This document shows positions 52,601 to 60,800 of a stretch of DNA of 64,000 bases, in pieces (positions within the stretch are counted from its first letter, which is position 1; each line of letters opens with the position of its first letter). The stretch is from the NCBI GenBank assembly GCA_946811185.2, contig OX328102.1, forward strand, positions 53,049,619-53,113,618. Reading direction: 5' to 3'. Source of the stretch: Hippopus hippopus (taxonomy: Eukaryota > Mollusca > Bivalvia > Cardiida > Cardiidae). The notes under the pieces are model-generated. The model ran no database searches and was not told where the DNA came from. It saw only the letters and a list, made by a program, of their open reading frames with translations. The position numbers and the translations under genes were made by a program.

Positions 52601-55600
52601 TACACAGAGAGACTTTAGAATGAACTTAAATTCATTTTTCTGCAGAATATTTAGTATAACTGAAGTCATTGTTGTGTCAGGTATGGAGTTGACTTTCTTA
52701 TTTTTTTCCAATTATGATCACAATCCATGTCACCTTTTCAAGCCCTGTAGTGACCCCCCACCCTCACAAACTTTTTTATTGAGATTCTAATCTGAGGAGC
52801 AAGTGCTATATTCCATATCAGATGCTGGTATTCATACGTAATACTGAAAAATTAAATCAGAAGTTATTGATATTCGTTACTGAAATATGTATCAAATGTA
52901 TGAGCCATGCTCTAGCAAACTTCACTTTAACCCTTTACCGAACAATCCCTGGTTTTTACGACCCTGAGAAAGAAGCCTTTTGAAAACATTGTGGGAAAAG
53001 GAGAAAATGCTGGTAACCAGCATATTCTCCTTTTCCCACAATATTTTCTACCCTGCTGGAAACAAATTTCAATTTTTGAGTTACTTTTATTTTGTTGTCT
53101 GCAAGTGCTTTCAATTGGACCAATCTAAAATTTTGTCGTTTGGTAAAGAGTTAAAATGTGTCTGTGATGCAGTATACCAAGTAAACCATCATATAATTAT
53201 GGATCCATAAAATACAGTATGTATAACAACTGGCTGAACAATGAAGTAGACTGGTTCTTGGACATGCAGAAATTTTTCAAAAGCAAAATGTTTGTACCCA
53301 GGTTAGCCTGCAAAGACAGGTCCATACTTTTTGCAGATGCATCAAACCGCCTTTTCACAGAGCATGTCTCATCTGATTATATAATACATGTAACAAATAC
53401 TGAAAACTGTTTATTAGAAATATCATATGTTAAAAATACTGAATATCTTTAAATATGTATATTACCAGATTTACAGGAATTTCTGTATATCTTTCACAAG
53501 CTAGTTTCTGCAGGTAATTTGGTCTTTAACCCTTTTACCAAGCGGCATGTTTTAACAATTCTAAAGAATAGGGCTTTTGGAAACATTGTGGAATAAGGAG
53601 AAAATGCTGGTTACCAGCATTTTTTTCCCTTTTCCACAATATTTTCTATCCCACAACAGACAAATATCATCTTTGGAACCACATCTTATATATCGTCTAC
53701 AAGTGCTTTCAGTTTGGGCAAGACTAGAATTTTGTCATGCGGTGAAAGGTTAAATGGGTGAAAGGTAATTTTTGTTTGTGTTGTGTATGCCATAACCCCA
53801 GTATGGTGAAGTGTTTCATGGTGTGGGGCATATGTATGACTAGAGAATATTTCAGAAAGTGTTCAGTTTCAATGTCATGATAGCACAAGTTCCCAAGTGG
53901 CTCAGTGGTAAATGGCTTTGTAGTAGGGACATCCTGCTTTAATTCCTAGTAGTCATGAGGTCCTGTGTGGCTCAGTGGTAGAGGACTTGTAACCTTGAGG
54001 CCCTTGGTTCAAGCCTCACTGGAAGCTGTGGGTTTTTTGTGAGTGTCTTTGGGCAAGACACTTCAGACCCTTAGCGCAGAACTGGTGAAACTGAGGACGT
54101 ACATGAATAATATGTTAGCTGTTGCCATTACATGACTGAAATGATGTTGATAGCAGCATTAAACACCATTCAACCAATCATCCTATTTATGATGCTTGTC
54201 CTTGAGGATGGCAATGCAGGGCTCTATCCTAGTTCTGGCTTGCTAAAAAAAACAGGTACATGTAGGTGTACTGTTTTACCATAAAGAAAGATGTGTTGAA
54301 TAATCTATAATTTGTTAAAAAAGATTGTCGGAAAGAATCATTACAGATTACCTAACAATTCCATGTCTTTTAAAAGCATGGGAAAAGGAGAAATTACGGA
54401 TTTCAAACATTTCTCTGTTTCCAACAATGTTTTCTACCTCTTAAGCTAAAAATCTTATCATTTGAGACACATTTAAACCCTAAAGGGCCTTTCACAAATA
54501 TAGCTGCCTTTATGGCCAGTGTAGACCAAGATCAAACTGCACAAAATATGCACTGTCTACACTGCGATCTACACAGTCCGCTTTGCTGAAACACTACAGA
54601 TGAAAGCAACTTTGAAATTGAACTTGCCTGTGTTTTATGTCTAGCCTGCATATGTCTGTTGGGTCAATTATTGTGCTCTATGGTTTGATTTGTTATCTAC
54701 CAATGCTTCCAATGTGGACATAAAATTTTGTTATTTGGTAAAGGTAAATGTTACATTTACTCATTAGTAACAGTTTGAGTGATTTCCTAAACCAATCCCC
54801 CCCCTCCTTGTCTAACAGTTAGGCTTATGAGAATGAGTGAGGATGAATGAAGGTGCTTTGTAGACAGTGTAGATGTTCTGAACAATTTGATCATTAACTG
54901 TGAATTGTAAAGTCTGATGTATGTTTTTGATGCTATAGCTGCAAAATCCTAAATATTGCAGGAAGTGGACTTTCTCACTTACTGAAACATTTCATTTCAT
55001 TTGTTAAGCAGTGAAAAGGCTGTTGGCCCTCAACAAAGTTGTTACCACTATTTACACATAACATTTAAGGGGTGATTTAACTGCCTAGCACAACTACTTA
55101 TAAACCCAACAATTCCTTATTATAATAACCGTGAGGGAAAAGGCTCTAGAAAAACATAGTTGTTGTCAACATTGTGGTTAGCAATATTTTCTCATATTTG
55201 CATATTTTCAAAAATTTTCCTTAGGGTTTTAAAAGCAGGAACTTCTACAGTACAGAGCAAAACATTTCTACTTGTATTTATACCAGTGCATCGGCCAGAA
55301 TTTGAAATTTACCTTTGAAGACTGAAGTTGCATAATTTTGATTTTGTTATTTTAGTGTGGAAATAATGTGGACAAATGTGAGAGTTGCTTTGGTGTGGAT
55401 AAATTAGGTTAGGGTTTAACTCTTTGCCTCACAATCCTGTGTTTTAATGACCTAGAGGAAAAAGCTTTTTTGAAAACATTGTTGGAAAAGGAGATAATGC
55501 TGGTAACCAGCTTTTTCTTGCAGTGCATTTTCTGTTTCTCTCACAATGTTTTCTGCCCTTTCAAGACAAAATCCATCATTGAAGCAAAGTTAAAACTGTA

Positions 55601-57810
55601 GTCTGTTGCCGCTTTCAACCTGGACAGGTCTACAATTTGGTAGTGTGGTAAATTATTAAAGTGTGGGTAATTGAGTGAGGGTTGTTCAAGTGTGGATAAA
55701 TTTTGGTGAAGGTTATTAAAGTGTGAATGAATCAAGTGAGGACCTCTTCAAACAGCCCTACTGAGGAAGACTTCATTATTTCATAGGAAAAGAGAGAAAA
55801 TGCTGGTAACCAGCATTTTCTCCCTGTCTTAGAATTTCTCTACCCATTCAAAGACATATCCCATCTTTTGAGTCATATTTTATTTGTGGTCTTGTGAAGA
55901 CCTTTAATATTGATGGGAGTAGAATTTTGTCTTTAGGTACAGAGCTAAGTGTGGATGAATTAAGTATGGGTAAATTGTGAATGGAAATAATTTATTTACT
56001 GTGGGTTATGTAGGTTTATAATCACTATTCTGTGTGTTCTAACATGGCCATTTGGGTAAAAGCTGATATCTCATTCTTAACCTCACAACAAAATTTTAGA
56101 CTAGACCAAATTTAAAGCATGTGCAGATGACAAGATAAATGTAATTCAGATGAGGATTTCTGTCTTTGATAGACTAGAAAAACTTGTGGGAAAAGGAGAA
56201 AATGCTGTTCACAGCATTTTCTCCTTTTCCTACAATGCTTTCAAAAGCCCTCTTTCTTCAGGGTCATTAAGCAGAGCCGTGATAACGAAGTTGGTTGCAT
56301 ACAGGATTTGGAAACGGGATTTTTAGTTAGAATCCCAAGCTCAGCCAATTTCTTTCTGAGGACTGATGATTGTCTTTGCAAAAAGATTCAATCCTCTATC
56401 ACCAGTGATCATTGTTTTGACAATGTTGGAAAGTAGCCAGAGGCTTTGGTAGAAAATTATGTGAAATACTGATAAAAGACTCTCCAGGAAAGCATGAATA
56501 AGTGCACTGGCCACCATGATATAACAGAAATAATGATGAAAAAGGTGTCAAACACCAGACAATCAATCAACTCAGAGTTGTTGAAAATCAGGATTGTGTG
56601 GTAAAAGTTAAAGTTTCTGACTATTTAACCCTTTACCACATGGCAAAATTTAAGACCTATCCAAATTGAAAGCATTTGCAGACGACAATTTCATAGTGGC
56701 TCAAATGACGCAATTTTTCTTTGATAGGGTAGAAAACTTTGTGGGAAAAGGAGAAAATGCTGGTTACTGGCATTTTCTCCTTTTCCCACAATGTTTTCAA
56801 AAGGCTTCTTCTTCAGGGTTGTTTAAAGTCCTTGTTGTGTGGTAAAGGGTTAAACTGCAGACATCTTTTTTTTTCTTCACTTGGCAGAAAACTTTTGAAA
56901 AGATTTTAGGGAGCTTTTTCTATTTTTGACACAGTATTTTTACAAACTTTGATGATATGAAACCTATACTTCCTTGTATTTTCAGATAGTTGTTTTGTTT
57001 GTAGTTGAATTCATATTTTCCAAATTTAAATGCAATATTTTTAAAGTTATATGCTTTACACTTGTCTAAAGAGGTAATGAGATAATATGCTAAACAAAAA
57101 AGAAACACAAAATACACATTTTATTGGCTAAAATGAAAGCATTTGTTTGATTGATTGAATATGACATAACATATTTCAATAAATGGCCAAAATTTCATTA
57201 CAGTATAACCAGTAGTTGTAGAGTTATCAAACAATTTACGGCAGACCCCCTATATTTCCAAGTAGTTCAGTGGTTCAGTAGTTATCCCATAAAATGTTTA
57301 CCCTGCATTCTTTTTCGGATTAGTATATCAACCCTTAGAGCAAGAAATGAACCTGACAGACATTTTTGACTTACAAGTACAAGTTACTTTTGTCAAGAAT
57401 GTCACAGTACAGCAGGCAGTGTAGATCAAAGATAAGACTGCATATTTTGAGCGTGACATAAAAAACAGCATAGAAGACCCTTTAACCTTTTGGCTGCTAA
57501 GCGCGATTCACTGACCTTTTGAAGACAGTGTAGATCAAGATCAGACTGCACAGAACGTCCAGTCTGATCTTGGATCCACACTGTCCAATAAGGAGATATT
57601 ATTCCCGCAAACACAACTTTGAAATAGCAATATTTAGGTTTTTACTATCAAACTGAAAATTTCATATTAGTTATTTAGCAGGATAGGGGTTAAAGAGAGA
57701 TATAAAAAGAAGGTATTTATTTTCTTACAGAAGAGGCTATGGAACAAGCCAAGTTAAAACAGAAGGATGACCCCCAGCACCGCCCCTCTCCCCTGTCAGA
57801 TCCCTTTCAT

Positions 57811-57842
<32 letters not shown>

Positions 57843-60800
57843 TCAACAACAGCATCACGGTGATCATCCCCCTCATTATCAAGTGCCAACCTCACAGCAT
57901 CATTATCAAAACCCATTTGAGCATATTTATGCTGGGATGTCAGGTAGAACAGATTTCAATACAAACTTATAGAGAACAGCCACTATTGTTTCCTTTCATA
58001 TCAGTAAGAACTTAGGACTGATCACCTTTCTAAAGGAAAAATGATCAGTTTTATACTAATTAAAGTTGAGTGTTGGATGAACTTAACTCTTTACTAGACA
58101 ACAATATTTTTAACTTATCTAAGTTTCAAGTATTTGCAGACAACAAATAAACTGTGACTAATAATTATGGTGTGTATTGTCTATGGAAAGGTATAGAAAA
58201 ATTTTAGGAAAATGAAAAAAATGCTGGTCACAGGCATTGTCTCATTTTACTGCAATGTTCTCAAGTATGTTATCCCTCAGGGTTTTTAAGATGTGGGATT
58301 GTTTGGTAACGGGTTAAGTGTTTGATAAGCATAAGAAATAATGTGACAAATGCAGGGGGTACTCTTTGTTTAAGCAACTTCTTATTATAGAACTGAATAA
58401 GTATTCTGATACCAGAGTTTATTGGCTTTGTCCTTGAAACAACCTAGATTATGGGTTTGACCCTTTGAAAAAAATCAAAATTTTAATGTGTGAACAAATC
58501 TGAAGAAGAAGCCATTGCTTGCATTAGGCAGCATTTTCTTCTTTTCCAACAATGCTTTATAACCATCCAAAGACAAATTCCATCATTCGAGTCACATTTA
58601 TTGGTCATTTGCAAAGAGGTTCAGTTTGGAAGAGATTAAAACTTCGTGGTTTGGGAGTCAGGAAACAAATTTTACACAAAATTATTTATAAAAACAAATT
58701 TTATACATAAAGTGTTTGTTTCAGGTAATCCATCCCCTTCATTTGTTCAGAAGCCTACCCATCCCCTGGGCCAGTGGCCTGGTGATCCTCAACTTACAGG
58801 GTCCCCACGGGGCAGTGACACAGAATACAGAGGGAATGACCAGCCCACCACACTGTCCAGTGTCCAGCCAGATGTTACACTGCAGACACCAGAGTATAAA
58901 GGTACAACTAGATATGGTCAAGGGATATTCTCTCCCTTTTTTACCCAGAATTAATGTTAAATTGGTAAAAGGGAGAAGATTTTTAGTCTGCTTCTTCAGA
59001 TTGTGATTAGATTTAACTTAATTCTTGACACAAAACAAATTTGCGGCATGGTAATTAAAAAGTCATTGAGTCAATGAGACCTAGAGTTTTGAAGGCTTTT
59101 TGGCCCAGAATATCTAAGAGAACTGTTTTGTATGATTAAAATAATGGCAAAATTATGATGTAACTCACAATGTAGTTTTGTTACAGAAATAACTGTAATA
59201 GTTTAATTGTCACACAATCTGTTGGTAAGATGCATATTGAATGTATCTACACAAGTATCTGTTGTAAAAAAGCATATTAAATGTGTTCTGTTGTAAAAAG
59301 GCATAATAAATCATAGGTTTATACTATATTATTTGTACAAAAATGAAATAATGTATTATATGTTACAACTGTTTATTCATTTATTTATTGTGACATTCCG
59401 TATTATTTATGTAAAAATGTTTAAATGCTTTGAGTGTAATATATTTTGAAATCATGCTAAAAAATCAAAGTTTTTCATGTATTCAAAGTGAAAATGATCC
59501 TCCGTGATATGTTGTGTATAATTGCTAATGTTGAATTTTTGTCCCTATTTCACCAACCATCCTGACAAACATTCTTAGTGTAATTCTAAAGAATTTTCTA
59601 AATTTGAAAAGAACCCATTTGTGATTAACTAAACCATAGCTGATCAGACTTTGCACTACTTTCTAAATTGTGAATCAGGCTAAGAGTACAATTTAGGATG
59701 GTTGGTGAGTGCGGCCCTAGATTTCTATATTTAGAAAAATTGAACTGTAGGAATTAAACCATGGTAAGACAACCAAGAACGGTCTGAGTGTATGAACTGT
59801 TTATGTGGTAGATGAGCCATAACTGAAGACAACATTGAGGCTAACAGAGAAGTTGATAAGTTTGAAAAGATTATCCATTTGTCATAGTCTTTTCTTGAAT
59901 TGGCATTCTGGTATCCTTAGGATGTCACATCAATAATTTACACATAGCTGCATCAGATTTTTACCCTTATGCACCCTTCACAACTGTATTTGCCATTGTG
60001 CCCATTGTAGATCAAGATCATACTTCACATAATATTGAGTCTGATATACTCTGTATGCTATGTTTAAACCTTTGAGACAAAAGCAAGGTTGAAATTGCAG
60101 TTTTTGGGGTCTTATATCTAGACTTAAAATGTCCACTGACTTTGTAAGGGTTAAGTCATTACCTCTTAAAACAAATTTGCAGCAAACCTTTTGGAAAACA
60201 TCTATATAAAATGTGGATACTGAACTTTGCCTTAAGTTGATTACATGTACAAACTTTATGACAATAGCAGAAACTGGTCATTTTGAGCAATTTCTTTTAT
60301 TACCGAAACGTTTACAAATCTTGTCTACTGCAAGAAGCAACAGTAACCTAAAAGGGATATTAACAATTAATACTACCAAACAACAGAGTTTTAGACCCAT
60401 CCATATTCAATTAAATTTGCACAGGACTAAGTAATTCTGGTTTTAAAGTGATCGGAATGTCTCTGTCAGAGTAGAAAACTGTGTGGGAAAAGAAGAAAAT
60501 ACTGGTTACCAGCATTTTCTTCTTTTCCCACTATGTTTTCAATAGCGTTCTTCAGGGTTGTGAAAACAGGATTTTCTGATGAAGGCTAAAGTAATTTCAT
60601 ACTCTGCATGATATGATGAAAGCATCGATTAACACTAATTTGCCATGTTTTACCTAGGTAGGGAATTCATGATTTCACCACCAAGACGAAATGACAGTCT
60701 AGTAAGTGAATTAAATAACAGCCAAAATAGGGAGATTGTCCCCTCCCCGTATGGTTCTCCCCATTTAAAACATTCCCCAAGGGACGTGCCCAGAAGCCCA

